Positions 8,361 to 17,811 of a stretch of 58,252 nt of DNA are shown one piece after another. The translations under genes and the position numbers were made by a program. This DNA is from Candidatus Gastranaerophilales bacterium (lineage in GTDB: Bacteria > Cyanobacteriota > Vampirovibrionia > Gastranaerophilales > Gastranaerophilaceae). The stretch covers positions 1 through 58,252 of the forward strand of contig CALUQL010000003.1 of the NCBI GenBank assembly GCA_944322895.1, in the 5' to 3' direction. Within the stretch, counting starts at the first letter, position 1. The number at the start of each line of letters is the position of its first letter. The notes below the pieces were generated by a model. The model had not been told where the DNA came from. It searched no databases and saw nothing but the letters and a program-made list of their open reading frames with translations.

Positions 8361-9359
8361 TTATTTCTTACTTCTTGAAAGTGCAAAATTGACTGAATCA
8401 AGTGCTTTAACTTTTTCTCCTAGCATAATTTTTTCAGCCTCTTCTAAAACTTTAACAACATTGAATCCATTATGTCCATCACTTCTAGCTTGTTTCCCTT
8501 GTTCTATACAAGTAAGGAAGTGTTGACATTCTAATTTTAATGGTTCTATTTCTATATAATCAAGAATTTCATTTTTAGAAACTTTTGGTGAAGAACTTTC
8601 GAAAATTTGAAGTTTATTTTCCGGAATTGTATCATCAAATATGGCTGTTGCTTTAGTTCCTCTAACAAGTAAGTTAACTCTTTTTTGCGGATGAATCCAA
8701 CTATCAGATAAATGAGCAATTATTCCGCCTTCATATTCGATTGTTAAATGTGTAATATCCATTATGTCGTTATTATCAGATGAAGCACCAACAGCACTAA
8801 TAACTCTAACCGGTTCTTTTCCCAATATGTAGCTTGTCATAGAAACATCATGCGGAGCTAAATCCCACATAACACTTCTATCGTTTTTAAAATGATTGAT
8901 ATTTAATCTGTCGCTTTGAACATACCTGATGTCGCCCAATACACCTTCGTTAATAAGCATTTTTAATCTGTTAACAGCTGGATGATACATTAATAAATGT
9001 CCAACCATCAAAACCATATTGTTAGCATCTGCCAAATCAGTTAAAGCTTTTGCTTCAGCTGAAACCGTTGAAATTGGTTTTTCAACATATACATGTTTTC
9101 CGGATTCTATAGCTTTCTTTACAATTTTATAATGGGTATGACTTGGTGTTACAACGGCTACAGCGTCAATTTCCGGATTGTTAAATACTTCGTTTGAGTC
9201 TGCGATTATATTAATATCAGGATACTGGATTTTTAAATTTTTTCTATTTTCTTCATCTAAATCACATACAGTATGTAATGCATTAAGATTATAAAAATTT
9301 CTTACTACATTCTTACCCCAAATACCACAACCTATAACTGCAACATTATGAGTTTTCAT
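8361..9359 (-). CDS. Gfo/Idh/MocA-family NAD(P)-dependent oxidoreductase
   Basis: 332 residues. The Rossmann start is VAVIGCGIWGKNVVR, the family motif is EKPIS (about residue 95), and the sugar-binding region includes GHLLMYHPAV and WDLAPHDVSM with its catalytic-type histidine. Similarity in style to WlbA/WbpB-type UDP-N-acetylglucosaminuronate 3-dehydrogenases suggests a nucleotide-sugar substrate, but this is family-level inference. The ATG at 9359 follows a GGAG site; the longer TTG start at 9404 has no such support. Confidence 0.85.
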   Translation of the reverse strand: MKTHNVAVIGCGIWGKNVVRNFYNLNALHTVCDLDEENRKNLKIQYPDINIIADSNEVFNNPEIDAVAVVTPSHTHYKIVKKAIESGKHVYVEKPISTVSAEAKALTDLADANNMVLMVGHLLMYHPAVNRLKMLINEGVLGDIRYVQSDRLNINHFKNDRSVMWDLAPHDVSMTSYILGKEPVRVISAVGASSDNNDIMDITHLTIEYEGGIIAHLSDSWIHPQKRVNLLVRGTKATAIFDDTIPENKLQIFESSSPKVSKNEILDYIEIEPLKLECQHFLTCIEQGKQARSDGHNGFNVVKVLEEAEKIMLGEKVKALDSVNFALSRSKK

Positions 9360-9470
9360 TTTTTTGCTCCAACATATACTATCTATAACATGTGAATTCC
9401 ACAAATATATATATAATTGTAAAAAATAAGCCTCAAAAGGTCAAATTAAATATTTATTAAGATATTAAAT

Positions 9471-11060
9471 CTATTGAGTTATTTGAATTCTTCCGTCTTT
9501 ACGAACATCAAATGGTTGTGATAATGATTTTATATAATCAATTGTAACTTTGTCTTTATCAAATGAATAACGTTCAATAATTTCATCATCATCACGTTCT
9601 AACATTTCAAGATCGTCACCACCGCCAACTAAAAATTCATCATAGACAGCTGTGTATATTTTGTCATCGTCGGGATCATTAATATCAATTTGTTTCTTAT
9701 TACCTTGTTTATCAATATAGTATAAAGATGTTAAATTACCTTGAGAATCTAAAGTATAAGTAAGACCTGAAACTTGCATAATTCCTGGTTTTGAATTTTT
9801 AGAAGTTAATGATTTACCACATTTTTTTATTGCATCAACCAAATCTTCTTCGTTGAGTCTTACTTTAAATAATTTATTATTAAATGGGAAAATACTTGTA
9901 ATATCTCGTTCTGTTACAACACCGTGGTCAACGCTTCCTCTGAAATTAGCTGAGTTAATTAAAACGATATCAGCATCAAGATTTGTTCTTATAGCATCAG
10001 CAACAAAATCAGCCCACGGATTTTCTTCTAAAAGATTATTTTTCGGAATTGGATCAACATGGTTTAAATGTCCTATTTCAGGAGATTTGCCTAAAATAGA
10101 ATCAATAGTTTTTGTCATAACTATGTTGGGATTATGTATATTTGTGTCCATAATGTTATTTTGAACATGAGTAATTTGGCCATCATTGTTGAATTCTAAG
10201 TTTAAAATGCCATAATGGTTACCATCTCTGCCAGCTTGTGTTATGACAACGGGTTCGCCGGTTGGAGAATATAATAGATTTTCACCATGAGTGACACCTT
10301 CGATTAAATCATGAGAATGCCCACCAATAATAACATCAATGCCGCTTACTTTTTGAGCAATTTCTCTTTCAATAGCATTTCCTTCGTGTGACAATAAAAT
10401 AATTTTATTTATCCCTTGTTGTTTTAACTTATTTACTTCTTCTTGCAATTCGCGCATTGTTTGTTCTTTATCATCAGTTGTAATTCCTTCAAGAATTTCT
10501 TTTTTCTTAATTCTTGAAGCTAAATCTGAAGGTTGAACACCAATTAATCCGTATTTTTCTCCACTTTCACCTTCAACAATTGTAGAACGTAAGACCTTTT
10601 GGGCTAAAGGAGAAGAATTATTGGGGAAATTTAAATTCATACCTAAAGTTTTAACCTTTGAATCCTTTAATAAATTTCCGCAAATAGAGGCAGTTATATC
10701 AAACTCGTGATTACCTAATGTTTGTGCGTGAATTCCTGCTGCATCTAAAAACCTTGCAGCTGCAAGGTTTCGTTTTTCATCAGAGCCTATAAATGTATCA
10801 CCGGCACAAACTTTTAATATATCAGCACCATTTTTTGCTGCATTTAGTCCGGCATGATGTGATGCTGAAACTAATCTTTGCATTTTAGGAACTTGCCCAT
10901 GAATATCATTTATATAAAATATTGATGTTTTAGCTTTGTTATTTTGTGCATTGCTAATAGTTTGTTTAGGTACTGGAGAATACTGACCAGGATTATAAAT
11001 ATATTGTGGCAATGACTGTTGAGAAAGTTTTTGGGCTAGAATATTCATAAGAAAATCCAT
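9471..11060 (-). CDS. 5'-nucleotidase/UshA-like metallophosphoesterase
   Basis: 529 residues. The dimetal motifs are in order: NDIHGQ (about 51), AGDTFIGS, LGNHEFD, LLSHEGN and GGHSHD. The C-terminal 5'-nucleotidase domain follows with NSANFRGSVDHGVV and the substrate-loop region FPFNNKLF. The family usually acts on nucleotides or UDP-sugars outside the cytoplasm, yet this protein has no classical signal peptide. Instead it has a polar, glutamine-rich N-terminal leader of about 45 residues. No clear ribosome site precedes the ATG, so the start is less certain than the domain call. Confidence 0.85.
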   Translation of the reverse strand: MDFLMNILAQKLSQQSLPQYIYNPGQYSPVPKQTISNAQNNKAKTSIFYINDIHGQVPKMQRLVSASHHAGLNAAKNGADILKVCAGDTFIGSDEKRNLAAARFLDAAGIHAQTLGNHEFDITASICGNLLKDSKVKTLGMNLNFPNNSSPLAQKVLRSTIVEGESGEKYGLIGVQPSDLASRIKKKEILEGITTDDKEQTMRELQEEVNKLKQQGINKIILLSHEGNAIEREIAQKVSGIDVIIGGHSHDLIEGVTHGENLLYSPTGEPVVITQAGRDGNHYGILNLEFNNDGQITHVQNNIMDTNIHNPNIVMTKTIDSILGKSPEIGHLNHVDPIPKNNLLEENPWADFVADAIRTNLDADIVLINSANFRGSVDHGVVTERDITSIFPFNNKLFKVRLNEEDLVDAIKKCGKSLTSKNSKPGIMQVSGLTYTLDSQGNLTSLYYIDKQGNKKQIDINDPDDDKIYTAVYDEFLVGGGDDLEMLERDDDEIIERYSFDKDKVTIDYIKSLSQPFDVRKDGRIQITQ

Positions 11061-11142
11061 TTATCTACACACTGAGTACAAAAACGAACAAATATTTTTT
11101 TGCGCATTATATAAATAAACTTTATTTTTATTTACATAAAAA

Positions 11143-12093
11143 CTAAAAATGATTGAAACTGTTTTTTTCAAAGACGTCTTTGGTTATTTTTTCTGAAGTA
11201 GTATTATCTTTGATTATAACAGATGGGTGGTTATCTTTATTTTGAACTCTACCTATTAATGTAAAAATATTTTTATCTAATTTTAAGAAAGTCTGTTCTG
11301 GAACACATATCAACAGTTCATAATCTTCTCCTCCCCATTTTACAAAGTTTTTATAATCTAAGGAATTAAATGAACAAAAATCTTTTAAATTATCACTTAC
11401 AGGAACAGAATTTATATCAATTTTTAAATTATGCATACTCGCCAAAGAAATCTTGTATAAAGCATCGATTAAACCATCTGAGCAATCCATAACTGCAATA
11501 TCATTGTCAATTAAAGAAGCTAATTTTAAAGCTTCATTTATTCTTGGCCTTGGGTTTAAATGTGAATTAATAAGTGACTCTGGAGCTTGTAAGAAATTAG
11601 AAAGAGCATAAAATCCTGATGAGCTGTTTCCAAATTGCCCCGTTACGAGAATATAGTCGTCCTTTTTTGCTTTGGATCTTGAAGATAAGAATAATGATGT
11701 TTTCTTTCCTATAGCGCAGATGGATATAACAACCTTATCGCTGCCAGTAATATCGCCGCCTACAACTTTAACGCCATATTCTCTACAAACATCATTAATG
11801 CCTCTATATAATTCAGAAACAAAAAAATTCTTTGTATTTTTCGGTAATGATAAAGATACTAAAATAAATTTAGGAATAGACAAAGCAGCAGCCAAATCAC
11901 TTAAATTGACGCTAACAGTCTTTCTTCCCAACAAATAAGGACTAATTGTATATAAAGAGAAATGAACATCCTCAACTAAAGTATCCTGAGTAACAAAAAT
12001 ATCAAAATCATCCAAATAAGCACAATCATCACCTAAAAAAGATGACGAATCCAAAGTTTTATTTATAATTTCTAAAAATCTTAATTCATTCAT
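11143..12093 (-). CDS. thiL: Thiamine-monophosphate kinase
   Basis: 316 residues. It phosphorylates thiamine monophosphate to thiamine diphosphate, the cofactor needed by the transketolase encoded nearby. The PurM-like fold motifs are present: FLGDDCAYL, VEDVHFSL, NLSDLAAALSIP, VVGGDITGSDK, MDCSDGLIDAL and WGGEDYELL. A TACAAT hexamer ends 6 bases before the ATG, so the mRNA may start at or next to the start codon. The neighbouring 5'-nucleotidase gene is 82 bases downstream. No TPP riboswitch is visible. Confidence 0.93.
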   Translation of the reverse strand: MNELRFLEIINKTLDSSSFLGDDCAYLDDFDIFVTQDTLVEDVHFSLYTISPYLLGRKTVSVNLSDLAAALSIPKFILVSLSLPKNTKNFFVSELYRGINDVCREYGVKVVGGDITGSDKVVISICAIGKKTSLFLSSRSKAKKDDYILVTGQFGNSSSGFYALSNFLQAPESLINSHLNPRPRINEALKLASLIDNDIAVMDCSDGLIDALYKISLASMHNLKIDINSVPVSDNLKDFCSFNSLDYKNFVKWGGEDYELLICVPEQTFLKLDKNIFTLIGRVQNKDNHPSVIIKDNTTSEKITKDVFEKNSFNHF

Positions 12094-12231
12094 ATATGAA
12101 TTGTAACATTAAAAGTAAAAAATATGTAACATATAACTTTAAAATCACTTTAAATTATATTGTAAGCATGTACAATAATAGTGGTTCTTTTTAGTGCACA
12201 AACCGAACATAATAAGATTAAGCGAGGTAAA

Positions 12232-13629
12232 ATGATAGAACTTAACTATCGCAATGTAAAACAAGAAGTTATTGGGGAAGAAAACGGATTAAATATAGAA
12301 GAAGAATTCAGCAGTTATAAAGATACAATACACAGAATCATAGCTGACTTAAATTCAAATAAAGATAAACCCGGACAAAAATTACAATGGATGAATTTGG
12401 GATATAACGAAGAAACAAGTTGGTATGTCCGTGAATTTGCAGCAATGGTTGAAAACCGTTTTGACAATGTTTTAATTTTAGGGTTAGGAGGTTCAGCTCT
12501 TGGTGGTAAAGCTGTATGTGAAGCACTTTTACCTCCATATTGGAATTTTTTAACAAAAGAACAAAGAAATAATTATCCTCGCATTTTCTTTTTAGACAAT
12601 ATTGATCCTGATCAAATGAATTCACTTTTAAAAATCCTTGATTTAAAGAAAACATTAGTAAACGTAGTAACAAAATCAGGTTCAACAGCAGAAGTAATGG
12701 CGCAATACATGGTATTGAAAGACTTAATGGAAAAAGAACTTGGAGATGATTACAGAAAGAATGTAATAGCAACAACAGATAAGAATATTGGAATATTAAA
12801 ACAACTATCAGACCAAGAAGGCTATAAAACATTTTATATTCCAGATGATGTTGAAGGAAGATTCTCTGTATTTTCAGCAGTAGGACTATTACCATTTGCT
12901 TTAGTTGGAATAAATATCGAAGAAATTACTCAAGGCATAAAAGATATGGATTTGGCCTTAAAAAATACTGATATAAACTATAACATTGCTGCTCAAAATG
13001 CATTAATTCATTATCTTATGGATGTGAAACGTGGCAAGAAGATTTCTGTAATGATGCCATACTCAAACAGATTAAGATTTGTAGCAGACTGGTATTGTCA
13101 ATTATGGGCAGAATCATTAGGAAAAGAAAGAGATAAAGATAATAATATAGTTAATACTGGTCAAACACCTGTTAAAGCAATAGGGGTAACGGACCAACAC
13201 TCTCAAATACAATTGTATAATGAAGGACCAAACGATAAGATTATTAACTTTTTAAGAGTAAAAGAATTTGATACAACATTAGAAATACCAAATATATTTG
13301 AATATACAGGTATTAGTTACCTTGGCGGTAAAACAATGAATCAATTATTCCAAGCGGAAGCAGATTCAACAATGGCTTCATTAATTGACTATAAGAGACC
13401 AAATCTAACAATAACAATACCAAAGGTAACTCCGTATTATCTTGGACAGCTTTTATATATGTTTGAAGTTCAAACAGCAATAACAGGAGCTTTATATAAT
13501 ATAGATGCATTCAATCAACCCGGAGTTGAGCAATCCAAGAATTATACATATGCACTGATGGGCAGAATAGGCTACGAAGATTCAGCTAATGAATTAAAAC
13601 AGAAATTAAGCGAAGGAATAAATTTGTAA
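12232..13629 (+). CDS. pgi: Glucose-6-phosphate isomerase
   Basis: 465 residues. It interconverts glucose 6-phosphate and fructose 6-phosphate. The N-terminal SIS motif LGLGGSALGGKAVCEAL, the sugar-phosphate loop TKSGSTAEVM, the catalytic region SLGKERD and the C-terminal FNQPGVEQSKNY signature are present, matching the shorter bacterial (Gram-positive-like) form. The ATG at 12232 follows GCGAGG; the upstream GTG at 12181 has no ribosome site and adds a non-conserved tail. A TACAAT hexamer at 12171-12176 may be its -10. Confidence 0.95.
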   Translation: MIELNYRNVKQEVIGEENGLNIEEEFSSYKDTIHRIIADLNSNKDKPGQKLQWMNLGYNEETSWYVREFAAMVENRFDNVLILGLGGSALGGKAVCEALLPPYWNFLTKEQRNNYPRIFFLDNIDPDQMNSLLKILDLKKTLVNVVTKSGSTAEVMAQYMVLKDLMEKELGDDYRKNVIATTDKNIGILKQLSDQEGYKTFYIPDDVEGRFSVFSAVGLLPFALVGINIEEITQGIKDMDLALKNTDINYNIAAQNALIHYLMDVKRGKKISVMMPYSNRLRFVADWYCQLWAESLGKERDKDNNIVNTGQTPVKAIGVTDQHSQIQLYNEGPNDKIINFLRVKEFDTTLEIPNIFEYTGISYLGGKTMNQLFQAEADSTMASLIDYKRPNLTITIPKVTPYYLGQLLYMFEVQTAITGALYNIDAFNQPGVEQSKNYTYALMGRIGYEDSANELKQKLSEGINL

Positions 13630-13651
13630 TATTTTAACAATTTTTATTCTC

Positions 13652-13657
13652 TATGAT
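13652..13657 (+). promoter_or_regulatory. Possible -10 close to the start codon (near-leaderless)
   Basis: TATGAT ends 11 bases before the ATG at 13669, which has no Shine-Dalgarno-like sequence. If used, the mRNA would start about 5 bases before the ATG. No clear -35 is seen. Confidence 0.35.
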
Positions 13658-13668
13658 AGAATTATTTT

Positions 13669-14409
13669 ATGGAAAGAAAAACACATAAAGTATTAGGATA
13701 TGATGTTGATTTGCTTACTTTTGATGAAGCTGTAAAACAGGTTCTAGAAAACATTAAAAATAAACAAGGTATGCAAATTGTAACAGTAAATCCTGAGATG
13801 ATAGAGCTTGCTAATAAGAGCAAAGCGTATGCGACAGTATTAAAAAATGCAGATATGGTTGTACCTGATGGTTCTGGAATAAAGCTTGCGTTAAAGTTAC
13901 AAGGAATAAAACAGGAACAAATTCCTGGAATTGATTTAGCGCATGAATTGATAACTTCTTGTGAAATATTTAACTATTCTATAGCATTAATTGGCGCGAG
14001 AGAAAATGTTATACAAACTACGGTAAGAAGATTAAAATCAGAATTTGAAGGTATTAATATTTGCTATTATAAGAACGGATATTTCTCATCTTCAAAAGAA
14101 GATGAAATCATTAATTCTTTGGCAGAATCAGAGCCTCAATTAGTTTTAGTAGCATTGGGTGCACCAAAGCAAGAAATATTTATTACAAAATGCAGAAAAA
14201 AAATACCTGAAGCTGTTTTTATAGGTGTTGGCGGTGCTTTTGATGTGTGGGCTGGTGAAGTAGAAAGAGCACCTGAATTTTTTAGAATAATGGGGTGCGA
14301 GTGGTTATATAGGACTATTAGACAACCTGAAAGAATAAAAAGAATATATAAAACTTTGCCTATGTTCCTAATTAAGGCTATAATAGAAGCAGCTAAGAAA
14401 AATGGTTAA
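13669..14409 (+). CDS. WecG/TagA/CpsF-family glycosyltransferase
   Basis: 246 residues, a normal length for this GT26 family. Members transfer N-acetylmannosamine or a related sugar to undecaprenyl-diphospho-GlcNAc in teichoic-acid or polysaccharide synthesis at the inner membrane. Key segments are VTVNPEMIELA (catalytic-type region), ADMVVPDGSGIKLAL, LVLVALGAPKQEIFI, VFIGVGGAFDVWAGEVERAPEF and EWLYRTIRQPERIKR. It sits between pgi and a transketolase, so its co-expression with sugar-phosphate metabolism is plausible. The sugar donor cannot be read from the sequence. Confidence 0.9.
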   Translation: MERKTHKVLGYDVDLLTFDEAVKQVLENIKNKQGMQIVTVNPEMIELANKSKAYATVLKNADMVVPDGSGIKLALKLQGIKQEQIPGIDLAHELITSCEIFNYSIALIGARENVIQTTVRRLKSEFEGINICYYKNGYFSSSKEDEIINSLAESEPQLVLVALGAPKQEIFITKCRKKIPEAVFIGVGGAFDVWAGEVERAPEFFRIMGCEWLYRTIRQPERIKRIYKTLPMFLIKAIIEAAKKNG

Positions 14410-14430
14410 TTTGTGTTAAAGGAAAGATAT

Positions 14431-15267
14431 ATGATAGATCAAATTTCTGAACTAGAAATAAAAGATGTAGAAAAAATATCAAAGAAGCTAAGAAAAAACA
14501 TTCTCATGATGATACATAATGCACAATCTGGACATCCTGGTGGTTCATTATCGTGTATAGATATATTAAATGTCCTATTTACAAAATGTATGAAGCATTA
14601 TCCGGAATGCGAATTAAATCCTGAATATAAAAATAGAGACAGATTTATTTTATCAAAAGGACATGCATCGGCTGCATTATATGCTATTATGGCGCATTGT
14701 GGATACTTTAAGGAAGAAGATTTATTAACATTCAGAAAATTTGGTTCAAAGTTGCAAGGACATCCTTGTTCTAAAGTTTTAAAAGGTATCGAAATTTCTA
14801 CCGGTTCACTTGGTCAAGGTTTATCAATTGGTTGCGGTATGGCTTTAGGTCTAAAGCTGGATAAAATAGATAGCAAAGTATATGTTTATATGGGTGATGG
14901 AGAAATAGAAGAGGGAAGCGTTTGGGAAGCTGTAATGAATGCTACTCATAACAATCTTAACAATCTTATTGCGTTTGTAGATAGAAATAAGTTGCAAATA
15001 GATGGTTCAACAGAAAAAGTAAAATCTGTTGGTAATGTAAAAGCGAAATTTGAAGCCTTTGGCTGGGATGCCTTTGAAATAGATGGTCATAATATACTTG
15101 AAATTTATAATGCAATTTTTAAAGCAAAAAATAGCTCTAAACCTTGTGTTATAATTGCCAATACTGTAAAAGGAAAAGGTGTATCCTTTATGGAAAACAA
15201 TGCTGCCTGGCATGGAAAAGCGCCAAATGATGAAGAATTACAAAAAGCACTTGAAGAATTAAATTAG
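14431..15267 (+). CDS. Transketolase, N-terminal (TPP-binding) subunit
   Basis: 278 residues. This is the first half of a two-gene transketolase of the pentose phosphate pathway. The TPP/metal motif [13 protein letters not shown]...[11 protein letters not shown] is complete, and [26 protein letters not shown] and [16 protein letters not shown] are the substrate and cofactor loops. The ATG at 14431 is preceded by AAAGGAAAG; an earlier GTG at 14413 is less likely. The C-terminal subunit follows after 11 bases. Confidence 0.94.
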   Translation: MIDQISELEIKDVEKISKKLRKNILMMIHNAQSGHPGGSLSCIDILNVLFTKCMKHYPECELNPEYKNRDRFILSKGHASAALYAIMAHCGYFKEEDLLTFRKFGSKLQGHPCSKVLKGIEISTGSLGQGLSIGCGMALGLKLDKIDSKVYVYMGDGEIEEGSVWEAVMNATHNNLNNLIAFVDRNKLQIDGSTEKVKSVGNVKAKFEAFGWDAFEIDGHNILEIYNAIFKAKNSSKPCVIIANTVKGKGVSFMENNAAWHGKAPNDEELQKALEELN

Positions 15268-15278
15268 GGATTTTTATA

Positions 15279-16214
15279 ATGAATAGAGAATATAAATCAG
15301 TAAGAAGTGAGTACGGAAAAACCCTAGTTGAACTAGGTAAAATAAATAAAGATATTGTTGTTTTAGATGCCGATTTATCCAGTTCAACTCAAACAAAGTT
15401 ATTTGCGAAAGAATTTCCTGAGCGATTTTTCAATGTCGGAATTGCAGAACAAGACTTAATAACAACAGCTGCAGGTTTTGCTTGTACAGGTAAGATACCT
15501 TTTGTATCAACATTTGCAATGTTTGCATCTGGTAGAGCCTGGGAGCAAGTTAGAAATACTATTTGCTATTCAAACTTAAATGTGAAAATTGCAGCAACAC
15601 ATGGTGGCATAACTGTTGGTGAAGATGGCGCTAGTCATCAAGCTCTCGAAGATATTTCGTTAATGAGAAGTATTCCTAATATGACTGTTATAGTTCCTGC
15701 TGATGCAGAAGAAACAAGACAAGTAATAAAATTTGCATCTGAGTTCAAGGGCCCAGTTTATATAAGGATATCTCGTTCGAATCTCCCAGATATATTTGAT
15801 TCAAATTACAAATTTGATTATAAGAAAGCAAATATAATAAAAGAAGGAAAGGATATTACCCTTATAACGAATGGTGAAACATTGGTTGAAACGATTGATT
15901 GTGCTAAAATATTATCAGAAAATGGTATAGATGCTGAAGTTATAAATGTACCGGTAGTAAAACCATTAGATAATGAAACGATAATAAATTCTGCAAAAAA
16001 GACAAATAGGGTAATAACAATAGAAAATCATTCCATAATAGGCGGGCTTGGTAGCTCAGTATGTGAGATTTTAAGTGAAAATTATCCGACCAAAATAACC
16101 AGAATCGGTACAAATGATGAATTTGGTCAAAGCGGAACTGCAAAAGAATTAATGGCCTTTTATGGACTAAATGCCGAAAAATTAGCACAAAAAATAACAG
16201 GACTAATTATATGA
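15279..16214 (+). CDS. Transketolase, C-terminal subunit
   Basis: 311 residues. This is the pyrimidine-binding plus C-terminal domain partner of the preceding gene; the two should form the active thiamine-diphosphate enzyme. The glutamate that activates TPP lies in FNVGIAEQDLITTAAGFA, and THGGITVGEDGASHQALEDI is the substrate-phosphate loop. The C-terminal domain runs from about residue 185. Its stop codon overlaps the ftsE start (ATGA), so sugar metabolism and division genes are translated from one message. Confidence 0.94.
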   Translation: MNREYKSVRSEYGKTLVELGKINKDIVVLDADLSSSTQTKLFAKEFPERFFNVGIAEQDLITTAAGFACTGKIPFVSTFAMFASGRAWEQVRNTICYSNLNVKIAATHGGITVGEDGASHQALEDISLMRSIPNMTVIVPADAEETRQVIKFASEFKGPVYIRISRSNLPDIFDSNYKFDYKKANIIKEGKDITLITNGETLVETIDCAKILSENGIDAEVINVPVVKPLDNETIINSAKKTNRVITIENHSIIGGLGSSVCEILSENYPTKITRIGTNDEFGQSGTAKELMAFYGLNAEKLAQKITGLII

Positions 16215-16885
16215 TACAGTTAAGAAACGTATATAAAAAATATAAAAATAATTATGCACTTCAAAATATAAATCTTGATATTATGTCAAGTGAATTTGTG
16301 TTTTTGACAGGTTCATCAGGTGCGGGAAAATCAACTTTGATGAAACTATTATATAGAGAGGAAGTTCCAACATCCGGAACAGTAATGATTGGAAATATTA
16401 ATATAGCAAAGCTTCCAAATGACAGAGTTCCAAATATTAGAAGATGCATGGGAATTGTCTTTCAAGATTATAAATTATTACCAAATATAAGTGTATATGA
16501 TAACATAGCACTTGTTATAAGAACACTTGGCATGCGTTCAAAAGAAATACAAGATAGAGTTACTGGTGCACTAAAAGTAGTAGGACTTTTAAATAAAATG
16601 AATGCAAAACCTTGTGAATTATCTGGTGGTGAACAGCAAAGAGTAAGTATTGCAAGAGCAATAGTTAATGGACCACCATTGTTAATTGCTGATGAACCTA
16701 CAGGAAATTTGGATCCAAAAAATTCAATGGAAATTATGCAAATATTAGAACAAATTAATGAAAAAGGAATAACTGTAATTGTTTCGACGCATGACAGAGA
16801 TATAGTTGATTATTTTAGAAAAAGAGTAATTACGATGGATCAAGGTCATATTGTTAGAGATGTGCAGGCAGGTACATATGAATAA
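16211..16885 (+). CDS. ftsE: Cell-division ATP-binding protein FtsE
   Basis: 224 residues. It is the ATPase of the FtsEX complex, which controls peptidoglycan hydrolases at the septum. Walker A GSSGAGKSTLMKLLY, Q-loop VFQDYKLLPN, signature LSGGEQQRVSIARA, Walker B LLIADEPTGNLD and the switch histidine in VSTHD are all present, with typical FtsE wording in YREEVPTSG and FQDYKLL. It overlaps the transketolase gene by 4 bases and its end overlaps ftsX. Confidence 0.95.
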   Translation: MIQLRNVYKKYKNNYALQNINLDIMSSEFVFLTGSSGAGKSTLMKLLYREEVPTSGTVMIGNINIAKLPNDRVPNIRRCMGIVFQDYKLLPNISVYDNIALVIRTLGMRSKEIQDRVTGALKVVGLLNKMNAKPCELSGGEQQRVSIARAIVNGPPLLIADEPTGNLDPKNSMEIMQILEQINEKGITVIVSTHDRDIVDYFRKRVITMDQGHIVRDVQAGTYE

Positions 16886-17786
16886 TAGAAAAAAAATAAT
16901 AAAAGAAACAGTAAAAAAACACATTCCGCAGCGGCATTTATCATCAGTAAGAATAATGTACAGAATTGCAATGGAAACAATATACGGAATAAAAAGAACA
17001 GGATTAATTAATATTGCAATAATTGCTGCAATGGCTGCAATTTTGACTATTTTTGGTGCGCTTTTCAGAACAAGTTTTTCTTTAAGCTCTTTTGTTGACA
17101 AACTTGGTGATGCATTTGAAATTTCAGTATATTTGAAGCCAAATGTTGACCCTGTTTATATGTCATCAAGATTAAGGGAAATTGAGCACGTAAAAAAAAT
17201 AACAATAATCACAAAAGAACAAGCTTGGGAAGAAATGAATAAAGATATAGATGTAAGTGGAATGGAAAATCCGCTGCCGGATACATTACATGTTACAGTT
17301 GATGACCCTTCTAATATCACTGTTGTTTGTGACAGCATGAAAAAAGTCTCGGGTATAGAGAATATGTCTTATGCTCAAGAAATTGCTAAAAAATTACAAA
17401 CTCTTACTAACGTTTTCAATACAGTTACAGTTCTTGTACTTATTGCTGTTGCAATGTTGACTATAATAATAATAAATTGCACAATTCAACTTGTAATTCA
17501 ATCAAAAAAAGAAGAAATTGAAATTATGAGACTAATGGGCGTAAGTAATTGGTATATTAAAATACCTTTAATTCTTCAAGGTGCTATATATGGATTTTTA
17601 GGCGCAATAATTTCATTAATCCCATTAAATACGGTGCAAAATTGGCTTTTAAAATTACATACTTTCCTTAATGTACAGTCATCTGAGTTTGCAATGAATG
17701 TTGTAGTATTCTGCTTATTTATAATGGCTATATTCTTCAGTGCAGGGGGAAGTATGTTATCAATAAAGAAACATCTACAAGTGTAG
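16878..17786 (+). CDS. ftsX: Cell-division membrane protein FtsX
   Basis: 302 residues. The FtsX topology is visible: one helix near residues 43-63, a periplasmic domain of about 110 residues beginning DAFEISVYLKPNVD, then three helices including the MacB/FtsX-type segment with the cytoplasmic EEIEIMRLMGVSNWYI motif. It works with FtsE. The ATG at 16878 lies inside ftsE and is preceded by AGGCAGG. The stop is 25 bases from the end of the converging AAA gene, with no obvious terminator between. Confidence 0.93.
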   Translation: MNNRKKIIKETVKKHIPQRHLSSVRIMYRIAMETIYGIKRTGLINIAIIAAMAAILTIFGALFRTSFSLSSFVDKLGDAFEISVYLKPNVDPVYMSSRLREIEHVKKITIITKEQAWEEMNKDIDVSGMENPLPDTLHVTVDDPSNITVVCDSMKKVSGIENMSYAQEIAKKLQTLTNVFNTVTVLVLIAVAMLTIIIINCTIQLVIQSKKEEIEIMRLMGVSNWYIKIPLILQGAIYGFLGAIISLIPLNTVQNWLLKLHTFLNVQSSEFAMNVVVFCLFIMAIFFSAGGSMLSIKKHLQV

Positions 17787-17811
17787 TTTTATCTAAAAAT
17801 ACTTATTTAAA

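Noticed and set aside
7862-8392. 176-codon plus-strand open frame opposite the phosphatidyltransferase gene
   Set aside because: The minus strand carries the complete CDP-alcohol transferase signature; the antisense frame has no domain.
12094-12231. TPP riboswitch near thiL
   Set aside because: No CUGAGA or conserved THI-box core is seen in the intergenic sequence.
12338-12895. 185-codon minus-strand open frame opposite pgi
   Set aside because: Leucine-rich antisense shadow of a conserved enzyme.
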